Shown: positions 33,854 through 41,494, numbered from the stretch's first letter. The stretch is DNA of 64,000 nt from Ardenticatenaceae bacterium (GCA_020634395.1 JACKBU010000018.1:1-64000); one strand, 5' to 3'. Translations and numbers: made by a program. The notes: generated by a model from the letters alone, not told the origin.

Positions 33854-35254
33854 CTACAGCCTCAGCCCGCGCGGATAATGATTCTTCACCTGGCCCTGGA
33901 CGGATTTGCCCCAGCCGAGGGGGTGGCCGTCGACGGTGATGAGCAGCCAGGAAGATGGCGGCAGGGAGAGGGAAGAATCGAGAAGGGGGTGGCCGGAGAG
34001 GTAGGCGTGCAGGTCGGGGTCGTCGGGGGAGAAGTTGAGGGTGTAAACTGCGTCGGCGGCGCGCAGGCTGAGGGCCAGGGCGTGGGCGGGTTTAAAGAGC
34101 GCCGGGCCGCGGCGGGCGGGGCGGATTTCGCCCAGCGGCAGGCCGTGGCGGATGACGTGCAGCCCGGCCGGATCGATGGTATCGGGGGGCAGGAGCTGGA
34201 GGTAACGGCCGTTCACCACCTGCAACCGTGCTTCGTCCACCGTAAGGCGCAAATTGTCGCGGGCAAACTCGCGCCAGGGAGCGAGCGCGCCGGAGGAGGG
34301 GCGGTTGGGGGCCGGAGGCAGCATGTGGGGGGTGGCCGGGGCCGCGTCGGGGCGGCGCTGGAGCAGGGCGATGAAGTGGCCTTCGCCGGGGAAGTGGTGG
34401 GGCCAGAGGCGGATGGTGCGGCTGAGCGCAGGACGGCCGTCGGCCCAGGCCGGTTGGCCGGGCTGAAAGCCGGTGAAGGCGGGCGGGTCAACCAGCGTGA
34501 AAGCCGGGTGGCTGTCCAGGAAGCGGGCGATCACCTGCTCGTCTTCTTCGGGCGAGAAGGTACAGGTGGTGTAGGCCAGCAGGCCGCCGGGGCGCACCAG
34601 GGCAACGGCCGTGTCCAGAATCGCCGACTGCCGCCGGCTGCAAGCCAGGACCATCTCCTCGCTCCACGCAAAGCCGCCTTGTTTGCGGAACATGCCTTCG
34701 CCGGAGCAGGGGGCGTCCACCAGCACTTTGTCGAACACGGAGCCGAAGCGGGCAGCCAACTGGGCCGGCTCGTTGTTGGTGACCAGGACGCTGCGCGCGC
34801 CCCAGCGTTCCAGGTTTTCGGCCAGGATACGCGCCCGGCCGGTGTGGACGTCGTTGGCCACCAGCAGGCCGGTATCGTCCATGAGGGCGGCCAGGTGGGT
34901 GGTTTTGCCGCCGGGGGCGGCGGCCAGATCCAGCACCCAGTCGCCGGGCTGGGGCCGGAGCAGGGCGGCCACGGCCATGGCCGACGGCTCTTGCAGGTAG
35001 TACAGCCCGGCGGCGTGGTAGGGATGGCGGCCGGCCTGGGCTTCGTCGCCGATGAGGAAGCCGGCCGGTTCGTAGGGGCCTACGGCCGTCAGCGCAAACG
35101 GCGATTTGCTGCTAAAATCGGCGGGCGTGAGTTTAAGCGTATTGACCCGCAGCCCGCGACGGCCGTCGGCGGCGTAGCTGGCGGCAAAGGCAGAGTAGTC
35201 GTCGCCGAGGAGGCTGGCCATTTTGTGGAGGAAGGCGTCGGGTGGCGGGGTCAT
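33854..35254 (-). CDS. rsmF: RsmF-like rRNA cytosine-C5 methyltransferase
   Basis: 466 aa, RsmF/NSUN architecture: a short N-terminal RNA-binding segment, a Rossmann methyltransferase core and a C-terminal PUA-like region of about 150 residues. SAM motif I is VLDLAAAPGGKTTHLA. The motif IV cysteine lies in DAPCSGEGMFRK and the catalytic motif VI cysteine in YTTCTFSPEEDEQV. Expected to form m5C in 16S rRNA (RsmF position 1407 in E. coli; the exact base here is not certain). It is the first of a run of RNA-modification genes and is divergent from tgt across an 84-bp spacer. A long open frame on the opposite strand is a GC-codon artefact. Confidence 0.88.
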   Translation of the reverse strand: MTPPPDAFLHKMASLLGDDYSAFAASYAADGRRGLRVNTLKLTPADFSSKSPFALTAVGPYEPAGFLIGDEAQAGRHPYHAAGLYYLQEPSAMAVAALLRPQPGDWVLDLAAAPGGKTTHLAALMDDTGLLVANDVHTGRARILAENLERWGARSVLVTNNEPAQLAARFGSVFDKVLVDAPCSGEGMFRKQGGFAWSEEMVLACSRRQSAILDTAVALVRPGGLLAYTTCTFSPEEDEQVIARFLDSHPAFTLVDPPAFTGFQPGQPAWADGRPALSRTIRLWPHHFPGEGHFIALLQRRPDAAPATPHMLPPAPNRPSSGALAPWREFARDNLRLTVDEARLQVVNGRYLQLLPPDTIDPAGLHVIRHGLPLGEIRPARRGPALFKPAHALALSLRAADAVYTLNFSPDDPDLHAYLSGHPLLDSSLSLPPSSWLLITVDGHPLGWGKSVQGQVKNHYPRGLRL

Positions 35255-35338
35255 GGTGAATGATGCGAGAGGCGTGATGCGTGAGATGCGGAGAGCACGC
35301 CAGGCGGATTTTAGTTAGCGGATAAAGATGACGATTGC

Positions 35339-36424
35339 ATGAAACAATTTCTCGATTTGCCACACGGCCGTTTGCCGCTGCCGGCCTTTTTGCCCGATGG
35401 CACGCAGGGCGTGGTGCGCAGTGTGGATGCCCAGGATTTGCTGACCTGCGGCGTGCAGGCGGTGCAGATGAACGTTTTCCACCTGATGCAGCGGCCGGGT
35501 TCTTCGACGATTCAGGCGCTGGGCGGCCTGCACCAGATGGCGGGATGGGAACGGCCGTTATTCACCGATTCCGGCGGGTTCCAAGTATATTCGCTCATCC
35601 GGCAAAATCCCAAAAGCGGCAGCATTGGCGACAAGGGGGCCACCTTTCGCATTGAGGGGCACAAATACAACTTCACGCCAGAAAAGAGCATCCAACTGCA
35701 AATGAGCTACGGCGCGGACGTGGTGATCTGCCTCGACGACTGCACCCACGTTGACGACCCGGACGACGTGCAGGCGGAATCGGTGCGGCGCACGGTGGCC
35801 TGGGCGCGGCGCTGCAAGGTGGAGTTTGAACGGCTGGCGGACGAGAAGAAGCTGACGGCCGAAACACGGCCCAAGCTGGTGGCGGTGGTTCAGGGCGGCG
35901 GCTCGCGGGCGCTGCGCCGCCAGTGCGCGGAGGAACTGCTGGCAATCGGCTTTGACGGCTACGGCTACGGCGGCTGGCCGCTGGACGGCGAGGGTAATTT
36001 GCTGACGGAGATTTTGGCCTGGGTGCGCGAACTGGTACCGGCCGAGTTTACCGTCCACGCCCTGGGGGTGGGCCACCCGGAGAACGTGGCCACCTGCGCG
36101 CAGATGGGGTACGAGCTGTTTGACAGCACCATGCCGACGCGGGATGCGCGGCACGGCCGTTTGTATGCCTTTACCCAGGAGCCAGACAGCCGGCTGACCA
36201 CGCCCTTTTTCCGCTACGTTTACGTGAAAGACGACAAGCACATCAAAGACGGCCGTCCTATCTCGCCGTTTTGCGACTGCCCGGCGTGCCGCCATTATTC
36301 ACTGGGCTATTTGCACCACCTGTATAAAATCAACGACAGCCTCTATCCGCGCCTGGCGACGATGCATAATTTGCGGTTTATGACGCAGTTGATGGCCGGG
36401 CTGAGCCGGGAGATAAGAGAGTAG
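35339..36424 (+). CDS. tgt: tRNA-guanine transglycosylase
   Basis: 361 aa TIM-barrel enzyme that exchanges G34 of GUN-anticodon tRNAs for a 7-deazaguanine base. Seen: FTDSGGFQVYSL (general acid Asp), VAVVQGGGSRALRR, the nucleophile Asp in ELFDSTMPTRDARHGRLY, and a zinc site CDCPACRHYSLGYLHHL. Some family words are altered: LDDCTHV replaces the common FDEC-type segment and GGWPLDGEG replaces GGLxVGE, so base specificity (preQ1 versus queuine or a relative) is uncertain. No queuosine precursor genes are in the window. An inverted repeat with a T-rich tail follows at 36424-36467. Confidence 0.87.
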   Translation: MKQFLDLPHGRLPLPAFLPDGTQGVVRSVDAQDLLTCGVQAVQMNVFHLMQRPGSSTIQALGGLHQMAGWERPLFTDSGGFQVYSLIRQNPKSGSIGDKGATFRIEGHKYNFTPEKSIQLQMSYGADVVICLDDCTHVDDPDDVQAESVRRTVAWARRCKVEFERLADEKKLTAETRPKLVAVVQGGGSRALRRQCAEELLAIGFDGYGYGGWPLDGEGNLLTEILAWVRELVPAEFTVHALGVGHPENVATCAQMGYELFDSTMPTRDARHGRLYAFTQEPDSRLTTPFFRYVYVKDDKHIKDGRPISPFCDCPACRHYSLGYLHHLYKINDSLYPRLATMHNLRFMTQLMAGLSREIRE

Positions 36425-36467
36425 AGACTGGAGACTGGCGATTGGGAATCACACAATCTCCAGTCTC
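36424..36467 (+). terminator. Inverted repeat with T-rich tail after tgt
   Basis: Perfect 11-bp arms GAGACTGGAGA (36424-36434) and TCTCCAGTCTC (36457-36467), followed by AATCTCTATTTTTAC. It starts at the stop codon of tgt and ends 17 bases before the next gene, so it may terminate or attenuate. Confidence 0.5.
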
Positions 36468-36484
36468 CAATCTCTATTTTTACT

Positions 36485-37285
36485 ATGGCAGACCTGGATG
36501 AACTGGTAACGGCCGTGCGCGCGGCCAGCAAATATCAGCAGATTAGCCCGGACCTGGTGCGGCGGGTGGGGGCGGAAGAGCTGGCCAAACGGCCGCGCCT
36601 GAAAGAAGCGGTGAAGGCAACCAAAAACAAGCTGCACCAGATTGGCGGGGCGTACTTGACGGCCAGTATCGACTATAAGGCGGCGCTGGCCCGGATTGAA
36701 GAGGGACAGCGCCGAGGCGCACAGGCGTACAGGCAGGCGCTGCTGGACATCATGCGGCTGCATGCCTCGACGCGCGAACGGCTGGACATTCTGGATACCT
36801 TTTACGCCACGACGCTGGCCGGACTGCCGCCCATACACAGCGTGCTGGACGCGGCCTGTGGTTTGAATCCGCTGGCACGGCCGTGGATGCCGCTGGACGA
36901 GGATGCCGAGTACCGGGCCTATGACATCTATGGCGACATGATGGCCTTCCTGAACGATTATTTTGCGCTGGCCGGTGTGCCGGGTCGGGCAGAGGTGCGC
37001 GACGTGGCCGCCGCGCCGCCGGCAGAGCCGGTAGACCTGGCCCTGCTGCTCAAGACGCTGCCGGTGCTGGCGCAGATCGATAAAACGGCCGTGCCGCGCC
37101 TGCTGGACACCCTGCAAGCCCGCTTCCTGCTGATCAGTTTTCCGGCGCAAAGCCTGGGCGGACGGCCGAAAGGCATGGTGGCCAACTATGAGGCGCAGTT
37201 CGCAGCCTGGGCTGAGGGGCGCAACTGGCAGATAAAGCGGTTTGAATTTGCCAGCGAGCTGGCTTTTTTGGTGAAGAATGATTAA
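36485..37285 (+). CDS. ArmA/Rmt-like 16S rRNA m7G1405 methyltransferase homologue (copy 1)
   Basis: 266 aa. The sequence follows the FmrO/Rmt family closely: a helical N-terminal domain (SKYQQISPDLVRRVGAEEL, NKLHQIGGAYL), LHASTRERLDILDTFY, the SAM motif SVLDAACGLNPLA near residue 120, LALLLKTLPVL, and SFPAQSLGGRPKGM. In producers and resistant pathogens this family methylates N7 of G1405 in the 16S A-site and gives high-level resistance to 4,6-disubstituted 2-deoxystreptamine aminoglycosides. Here it sits in an RNA-modification run with no mobile element, which argues for a resident chromosomal gene. The start ATG follows tgt by 60 bases. Immediately followed by a diverged second copy. Confidence 0.85.
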   Translation: MADLDELVTAVRAASKYQQISPDLVRRVGAEELAKRPRLKEAVKATKNKLHQIGGAYLTASIDYKAALARIEEGQRRGAQAYRQALLDIMRLHASTRERLDILDTFYATTLAGLPPIHSVLDAACGLNPLARPWMPLDEDAEYRAYDIYGDMMAFLNDYFALAGVPGRAEVRDVAAAPPAEPVDLALLLKTLPVLAQIDKTAVPRLLDTLQARFLLISFPAQSLGGRPKGMVANYEAQFAAWAEGRNWQIKRFEFASELAFLVKND

Positions 37286-37371
37286 TTACAAAGGGACGAA
37301 GGGACGAAAGGCACAAAGGTTTTGTATCTCTTTGTTTGTTATGTTCCTTTGTTTCTTTGTATTCAATTCCG

Positions 37372-38193
37372 ATGAAAATGGATGAAGCGGCTATTGAGAC
37401 GGTCGTAACGGCCGTCAAAGAATCGAAGAAATATGGCGATACGGCCGAAGCGACGATTCGGGAGCTGGCGGTGGAAGCGCTGCGGCGCTATAAAAAGCCG
37501 AAGCAGGCCATCAAAGCGGTGCGGGCGCAGCTGCACAGCATTATGGCGCCGTATCTGGGCGACCCGGACTATGACGCGGCCAAGACGATGGTAACGGCCG
37601 TTTTCGCCAGCGGCGACGAGGCGCAAGTCCGGACCTTGTGCCAGGATCTGATGGGCCATCATCTGTCGACGCGTGAGCGGCTGTCGCTGTTGGACCGTTT
37701 TTACCGGGAGATCTTTGCCGTAACGGGCAAACCGGACAGTCTGCTGGACATTGCCTGCGGGCTGAATCCGCTGGCCTTCCCGTGGATGGACCTGCCGTTC
37801 AGCACGCAGTTTTACGCCTACGACATTCACGAACCGCGGATTGATTTCCTGAACCATTATTTTCGGGCGCAAGGGCTGGCGCCGCTGGCGCGCATCCAGG
37901 ACGTGGCGCTGCAGTTCCCGCAGGAGACGGCCGACGTGGCCTTGTTTTTGAAGGAGATGCCGCGGTTTGTGCGCAACTACGGCGATTTGGGACGGCCGTT
38001 GCTGGAAGCCCTGCGCGTGCGCTGGCTGGTGGTCTCGTATCCGGCCGTCAGCACCCACGGCGGGCGCAACCTGACCAACCGCTACCGCGAATTTATGGCT
38101 CAATTGACCGAGGGCCTGCCCTGGACGACGACCGAGATTTTGTTTGAAGGCGAGCTGGTGTTTTGCATTGAGAAAGGAGGGGGCGAGAGTTAG
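37372..38193 (+). CDS. ArmA/Rmt-like 16S rRNA m7G1405 methyltransferase homologue (copy 2)
   Basis: 273 aa from ATG 37372 (MKMDEAAIE); the open frame continues 12 codons upstream into a low-complexity spacer. Same domain order as copy 1: SKKYGDTAEATIRELAVEAL, QLHSIMAPYLGDPDYDAAK, HHLSTRERLSLLDRFYREIF, SLLDIACGLNPLAFPW, VALFLKEMPRF, VVSYPAVSTHGGRNLTNRY. It differs from copy 1 at many positions and replaces the SLGGRPKGM segment with THGGRNLTN, so the two are old paralogues and not a recent duplication. One may have shifted target base or lost activity. It is followed by a 46-bp hairpin spacer and rsmE. Confidence 0.82.
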   Translation: MKMDEAAIETVVTAVKESKKYGDTAEATIRELAVEALRRYKKPKQAIKAVRAQLHSIMAPYLGDPDYDAAKTMVTAVFASGDEAQVRTLCQDLMGHHLSTRERLSLLDRFYREIFAVTGKPDSLLDIACGLNPLAFPWMDLPFSTQFYAYDIHEPRIDFLNHYFRAQGLAPLARIQDVALQFPQETADVALFLKEMPRFVRNYGDLGRPLLEALRVRWLVVSYPAVSTHGGRNLTNRYREFMAQLTEGLPWTTTEILFEGELVFCIEKGGGES

Positions 38194-38221
38194 AGCGCGA
38201 GGACTTTCTTTCTCTCGCGCT
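38194..38221 (+). repeat. Short inverted repeat between Rmt-like copy 2 and rsmE
   Basis: Arms AGCGCGAG and CTCGCGCT separated by a pyrimidine-rich 12-base loop, immediately after a stop codon. Possible weak terminator or processing hairpin; no T-run. Confidence 0.5.
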
Positions 38222-38239
38222 GGCTCTCGCTCTAGCCCC

Positions 38240-38947
38240 ATGCACCACTTTTTTGTCACTGACATTCGAGGCGACCGGGTGACGTTTTCGGCCGAGCAGG
38301 CGCACCAGATTGTGCGGGTGCTGCGGCTGCCGGTTGGGTCGCCGGTGAGGGTGCTGGATAACGCCGGCTGGCAGTACGAAGCCGAATTGGTGGCGGTGGG
38401 GCGGCAGGTAACGGCCGTGCTTCGCCACAAACAACCGGCGGCCAACGAACCGGAAACGCATCTGACGCTCTACCAGGCGCTGCTGAAGCGGGATAATTTT
38501 GAGTGGGTGCTGCAAAAAGGCACAGAAGTTGGGGTGGGGCGCTTTGCGCCGCTGCTGACGGCGCGCACCGTGGCCCACCCGCCGCACAAGCCGGATCGCT
38601 GGCAGCGCATCCTGACGGAAGCGGCCGAGCAGTGCCGCCGCGGGCGCATCCCTGAACTGGCGGAACCGCTGCGCCTGGAGGATGCCTGGCGCGAGGCGCA
38701 GGCGGCGGACGTGGCCCTTTTGCCCTGGGAAGGCGAAGCGGCAGTGACAATTTCGGCAGCGCTGGCGGGGAAACGGCCGTCGACCATCGCCGTGTTTATC
38801 GGGCCGGAGGGGGGGTGGACGGATGAGGAAGTGGCTAACGGCCGTGCCTGTGGGCTTGTGCCGGTCACTTTGGGGCCACGCATCCTGCGCGCGGAAACAG
38901 CGGCCGTCGTCAGCGCCGCTTTGGTCATGCAAAGCATGGGGCAATAG
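38240..38947 (+). CDS. rsmE: 16S rRNA m3U1498 methyltransferase
   Basis: 235 aa from ATG 38240; the longer open frame overlaps the upstream gene. SPOUT-class enzyme: an N-terminal PUA-like barrel (residues 1-70, HHFFVTDIRGDRVTF, QAHQIVRVLRLPVG) and a C-terminal trefoil-knot domain with FEWVLQKGTEVGVGRFAPLL, EAAEQCRRGRIPEL, and the SAM loop VFIGPEGGWTDEEV plus TLGPRILRAETAAV. It methylates U1498 of 16S rRNA in the decoding region, close to G1405, the target of the neighbouring Rmt-like genes. Confidence 0.92.
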   Translation: MHHFFVTDIRGDRVTFSAEQAHQIVRVLRLPVGSPVRVLDNAGWQYEAELVAVGRQVTAVLRHKQPAANEPETHLTLYQALLKRDNFEWVLQKGTEVGVGRFAPLLTARTVAHPPHKPDRWQRILTEAAEQCRRGRIPELAEPLRLEDAWREAQAADVALLPWEGEAAVTISAALAGKRPSTIAVFIGPEGGWTDEEVANGRACGLVPVTLGPRILRAETAAVVSAALVMQSMGQ

Positions 38948-38982
38948 ATCAGCTAAATCCGACCGTTCTACAACTTGGTTTC

Positions 38983-39011
38983 TTGCAAGGTGTGCGTCAT
39001 TGACGTATAGT
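38983..39011 (+). promoter_or_regulatory. Toxin-antitoxin promoter with internal palindrome
   Basis: TTGCAA (38983-38988), 17-base spacer, TATAGT (39006-39011). Inside the spacer is the palindrome CGTCATTGACG (38995-39005), well placed to bind the antitoxin repressor. The predicted transcript start falls at about 39018, the A of the toxin ATG, so the mRNA may be leaderless. Confidence 0.68.
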
Positions 39012-39017
39012 TTGGCT

Positions 39018-39335
39018 ATGCAGTTCATCGAGACACCGATCTTCACAAAACAGGTCAAAGAGCTGATGCCTGATGATAGTTACCGTCAGCTGCAGAATGT
39101 CTTGTTATTGCGACCGGAAGCTGGTGACCTCATACCAGGCGGTGGTGGACTGCGAAAAATACGATGGCGCGCACCCGGGAGCGGCAAACGGGGTGGACTA
39201 CGGGTGATTTACTACTGGGATACACCGGATGAGAGCATTTTTATGCTTGCTTTGTACAAGAAGAGTCAGAAAGATAATCTGACGCCTGACCAGCTAAAAA
39301 TCATCCGCAGCCTGGTAGAGGAGTGGTTAAAATGA
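39018..39335 (+). CDS. RelE/HigB-family toxin
   Basis: 105 aa. LRKIRWRAPGSGKRGGLRVI followed by YYWDTPDESIFMLALYKKSQ is the conserved core of RelE-like mRNA interferases of the COG4737 type, including the basic cluster and terminal aromatic/Lys residues used for ribosome-dependent cleavage. ATG 39018 gives the full domain; the open frame upstream is inside rsmE. Toxin precedes antitoxin (HigBA-like order) and the two overlap by four bases. The promoter with its palindrome lies just upstream. AT-richer than the surrounding genes. Confidence 0.85.
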   Translation: MQFIETPIFTKQVKELMPDDSYRQLQNVLLLRPEAGDLIPGGGGLRKIRWRAPGSGKRGGLRVIYYWDTPDESIFMLALYKKSQKDNLTPDQLKIIRSLVEEWLK

Positions 39336-39622
39336 ACGAAAAAGACTTTGCGGACCTGTCCGAAAGCATCAAGCAGGCAGGGGAGATTAAACAAGGAATT
39401 AGAAAACCATCCCGAGTCTTTAATTTCAGTCCTATGGATATTAAAGAAATCCGGCAAAAACTGGAAAAGTCTCAGAGTGAATTTGCCCTCATGATTGGTG
39501 TGAGCGTGGGAACGCTACAGAACTGGGAGCAGGGACGTCGCCGGCCTGTTGGCCCGGCCAGGGCCTTGCTGCAGGTAGCTGCCCAAAACCCGGATGCTGT
39601 GCGAGAAGCGCTAGACGGGTAA
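39332..39622 (+). CDS. XRE-family antitoxin
   Basis: 96 aa from ATG 39332, overlapping the toxin stop; GAGGAG lies about ten bases upstream inside the toxin gene. Residues of about 35-80 form a Cro/C1 helix-turn-helix (IKEIRQKLEKSQSEFALMIG, VSVGTLQNWEQGRRRP), as in NadS/HigA-type antitoxins. The N-terminal 30 residues (DFADLSESIKQAGEIKQG) should bind and block the toxin. It probably represses its own operon through the palindrome at 38995-39005. Confidence 0.88.
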   Translation: MNEKDFADLSESIKQAGEIKQGIRKPSRVFNFSPMDIKEIRQKLEKSQSEFALMIGVSVGTLQNWEQGRRRPVGPARALLQVAAQNPDAVREALDG

Positions 39623-39658
39623 CGGGTCTGTTCACCACACCTACGAGCTAACCATTTT

Positions 39659-40327
39659 ATGCTTTATCTGGTAGCAACCCCCATTGGCAATTTAGGCGAC
39701 ATCACGCTGCGGGCGCTGGAGACTTTGCGCGCGGTGGACGTGGTGGCCAGCGAAGATACGCGCAAAACCGGCCTGCTGCTTAAGCATTTTGAGATCAGCA
39801 AGCCGCAAATTTCCTTCCACGAACACAACGAGGACAAGGCGGGCGGCAAAATTATGGCTTTGCTGGCCGAAGGCAAATCGGTGGCGGTGGTGTCCGACGC
39901 GGGCACGCCGGGTATTTCTGATCCGGGTTATACCCTGGTGCGCCGGGCCATCGAGGCGGACCTGCCGGTGACGATGATTCCTGGCGCGTCGGCGGTGGTG
40001 ATGGCTCTGGTGTTGTCCGGGCTGCCGGCGCACAGCTTTACCTTTCGCGGCTTTCCGCCGCGCAAAAGCGGCAAGCGGCAGCGCTTTCTGGCTGTGGATG
40101 CGGAATCGCCCCACACGCTCATTTTTTACGAAAGCCCATACCGGCTGGAGGGGCTGCTCAGCGATGCGCTGGCGGTATACGGCAACCGGCCGGCGGCGCT
40201 GGCTAATGAACTGACCAAGTTGTTTGAGGGTGTGCAGCGGGGAATGCTGTCGGAGCTGTTAACGGCCGTGCGCGCCCAGGAGCCGCGGGGGGAATATGTG
40301 GTGGTGATAGCGGGTGTGGGGGTGTAG
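39659..40327 (+). CDS. rsmI: 16S rRNA (cytidine1402-2'-O)-methyltransferase
   Basis: 222 aa tetrapyrrole-methylase-fold enzyme. MLYLVATPIGNLGDITLRAL, ASEDTRKTGLLLKHF, ISFHEHNEDKAGGKI, VVSDAGTPGISDPGYTLV and the GASAVVMALVLSGLP loop are all RsmI landmarks. It 2'-O-methylates C1402 of 16S rRNA in the P-site. The protein stops shortly after the core and lacks the C-terminal extension of E. coli RsmI (286 aa); its last codons run into the GTGTGGGGGTGTAGGGG spacer word. Confidence 0.93.
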   Translation: MLYLVATPIGNLGDITLRALETLRAVDVVASEDTRKTGLLLKHFEISKPQISFHEHNEDKAGGKIMALLAEGKSVAVVSDAGTPGISDPGYTLVRRAIEADLPVTMIPGASAVVMALVLSGLPAHSFTFRGFPPRKSGKRQRFLAVDAESPHTLIFYESPYRLEGLLSDALAVYGNRPAALANELTKLFEGVQRGMLSELLTAVRAQEPRGEYVVVIAGVGV

Positions 40328-40335
40328 GGGTGTAA

Positions 40336-40383
40336 GGGTGTAAGGGTGATTAGGTGACTTATCACCGGCTCACCCTTACACCC
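40336..40383. terminator. Hairpin between convergent rsmI and rlmH
   Basis: Perfect 14-bp arms GGGTGTAAGGGTGA (40336-40349) and TCACCCTTACACCC (40370-40383) around a 20-base loop, in the 64-bp spacer between two convergent genes. A bidirectional terminator is the simplest role. Confidence 0.6.
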
Positions 40384-40391
40384 CCACACTT

Positions 40392-40871
40392 CTACTTGTG
40401 GTAGTTTTCGTTGTTGAGGATGGTGAAGGCGCGGTAAAGCTGCTCCAGTAGAATGACACGGGCCAGTTCGTGGGTGAACGTGAGGGGGGAGAGGGAAAGG
40501 TGATCGTGGGCGGCGGCGATGACCTGATCGCTAAAGCCGAGGGGACCGCCAATGAGGAAGGCGAGACGGCCGTAAATCTCAATCTGTTGGCGCACGTAAC
40601 GAGCCAGGCCAGGGCTGGTAGGATGTTTACCCTCGGGCATGAGCAGAATGATGCGCCCGGCGCCTTCGGCCGCTTTCAACAGCAGTTCGCCCTCTTTTTG
40701 CACGGCTACAGCATCTGGCTGGCCGCGTCCCACAAAGTCTTTCACTTCCACCAGGTTAAAGCGAGTGTAGTAGCCGAGGCGTTTCTCGTAGTCGGCCTGA
40801 GCCAACAGCCAGGCCTGGCTGCGGACTTTGCCCACAGCAATCAGGTCGATGTGGCCGACGGGTTGAGGCAT
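40392..40871 (-). CDS. rlmH: 23S rRNA pseudouridine1915-N3-methyltransferase
   Basis: 159 aa, exactly the RlmH size, starting at the Met of MPQPVGHIDLIAVGKV (40871); the longer frame upstream enters the next gene. SPOUT knot enzyme: IILLMPEGKHPTSPGLARYV, YGRLAFLIGGPLGFSDQV with the SAM-binding GGP-G loop, and the C-terminal LSLSPLTFTHELARVILLEQ followed by YRAFTILNNENYHK, which is almost invariant in RlmH. It methylates pseudouridine 1915 in helix 69 of 23S rRNA. Transcribed after the TPR gene on the minus strand. Confidence 0.95.
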   Translation of the reverse strand: MPQPVGHIDLIAVGKVRSQAWLLAQADYEKRLGYYTRFNLVEVKDFVGRGQPDAVAVQKEGELLLKAAEGAGRIILLMPEGKHPTSPGLARYVRQQIEIYGRLAFLIGGPLGFSDQVIAAAHDHLSLSPLTFTHELARVILLEQLYRAFTILNNENYHK

Positions 40872-40885
40872 GGGTGGGCCTGGCG

Positions 40886-41374
40886 TTAACTGAGTTTGCC
40901 CAGCAGCCGGGTGCGGGCCTGTTCTGCGGGTAAATAAAGGGGGGCTAAGTCCAGAGCCTGCTGGTAGCAGGCCAGGGCAGTGCGCGCATCGCCCCAATGC
41001 TCGTAGATGCGACCCAGGTTGACGTAGGGATAATGAGGCACGTCATAGTCACGGGCGCGCACCGCTTTTTCCAGCCAGGGCACCGCTTCTTCCCACTTTT
41101 CCATCTCGATGAGGTAAGAGCCAATGTCATTGTAAGGATTACCCAGATGGGGGTCCAGGGCAATGGCTTTTTGGCATTCGGCAATGGCTTCTTCGTAGCG
41201 GGAAAACAGGCTGTAACTCCAGCCTAAAAAAGTGTGGGCCCTGGCTGTCGGGTGCAAGGCGATGGAGCGGCGATACAGCTCAATTGCATCGCCCAGCTCG
41301 CCGTTCTGGTGGTGGCGGTGAGCACGATCAAAGAGGATTAGAGCCTGCTTGTGGAGAATTTCTTGTTGGTTCAT
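40886..41374 (-). CDS. TPR-repeat protein
   Basis: 162 aa made almost wholly of tetratricopeptide repeats: ALILFDRAHRHHQNGELGDA, SIALHPTARAHTFLGWSYSL, EAIAECQKAIALDPHLGNPY, AVPWLEKAVRARDYDVPHYP and TALACYQQALDLAPLYLPAE each give a helix pair. No signal peptide, so a cytoplasmic adaptor. It lies 14 bases upstream of rlmH on the same strand and is probably co-transcribed with it. Confidence 0.85.
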   Translation of the reverse strand: MNQQEILHKQALILFDRAHRHHQNGELGDAIELYRRSIALHPTARAHTFLGWSYSLFSRYEEAIAECQKAIALDPHLGNPYNDIGSYLIEMEKWEEAVPWLEKAVRARDYDVPHYPYVNLGRIYEHWGDARTALACYQQALDLAPLYLPAEQARTRLLGKLS

Positions 41375-41465
41375 AACAGGCTTTAGTGTAACAAACGGTG
41401 TTGGTATCTGGCAAGACGGCCGTTAAAAAATATGCCTTAATTGGCCGGGCCGCAGAACCTGTTAC

Positions 41466-41494
41466 TTTACGTAAAGCTAAAAGCGTGCTATATT
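41466..41494 (+). promoter_or_regulatory. Promoter with overlapping palindrome before the LysM gene
   Basis: TTTACG (41466-41471), 17 bases, TATATT (41489-41494). The -35 box sits inside a perfect 12-base palindrome CTTTACGTAAAG (41465-41476), a possible operator. The gene starts about 55 bases downstream of the predicted transcript start. Confidence 0.55.

Noticed and set aside
33878..35263. Plus-strand open frame of 461 codons
   Set aside because: Exactly antisense to rsmF, whose motifs (PCSGEG, TTCTF) are unambiguous; Gly/Val/Gln-rich shadow.
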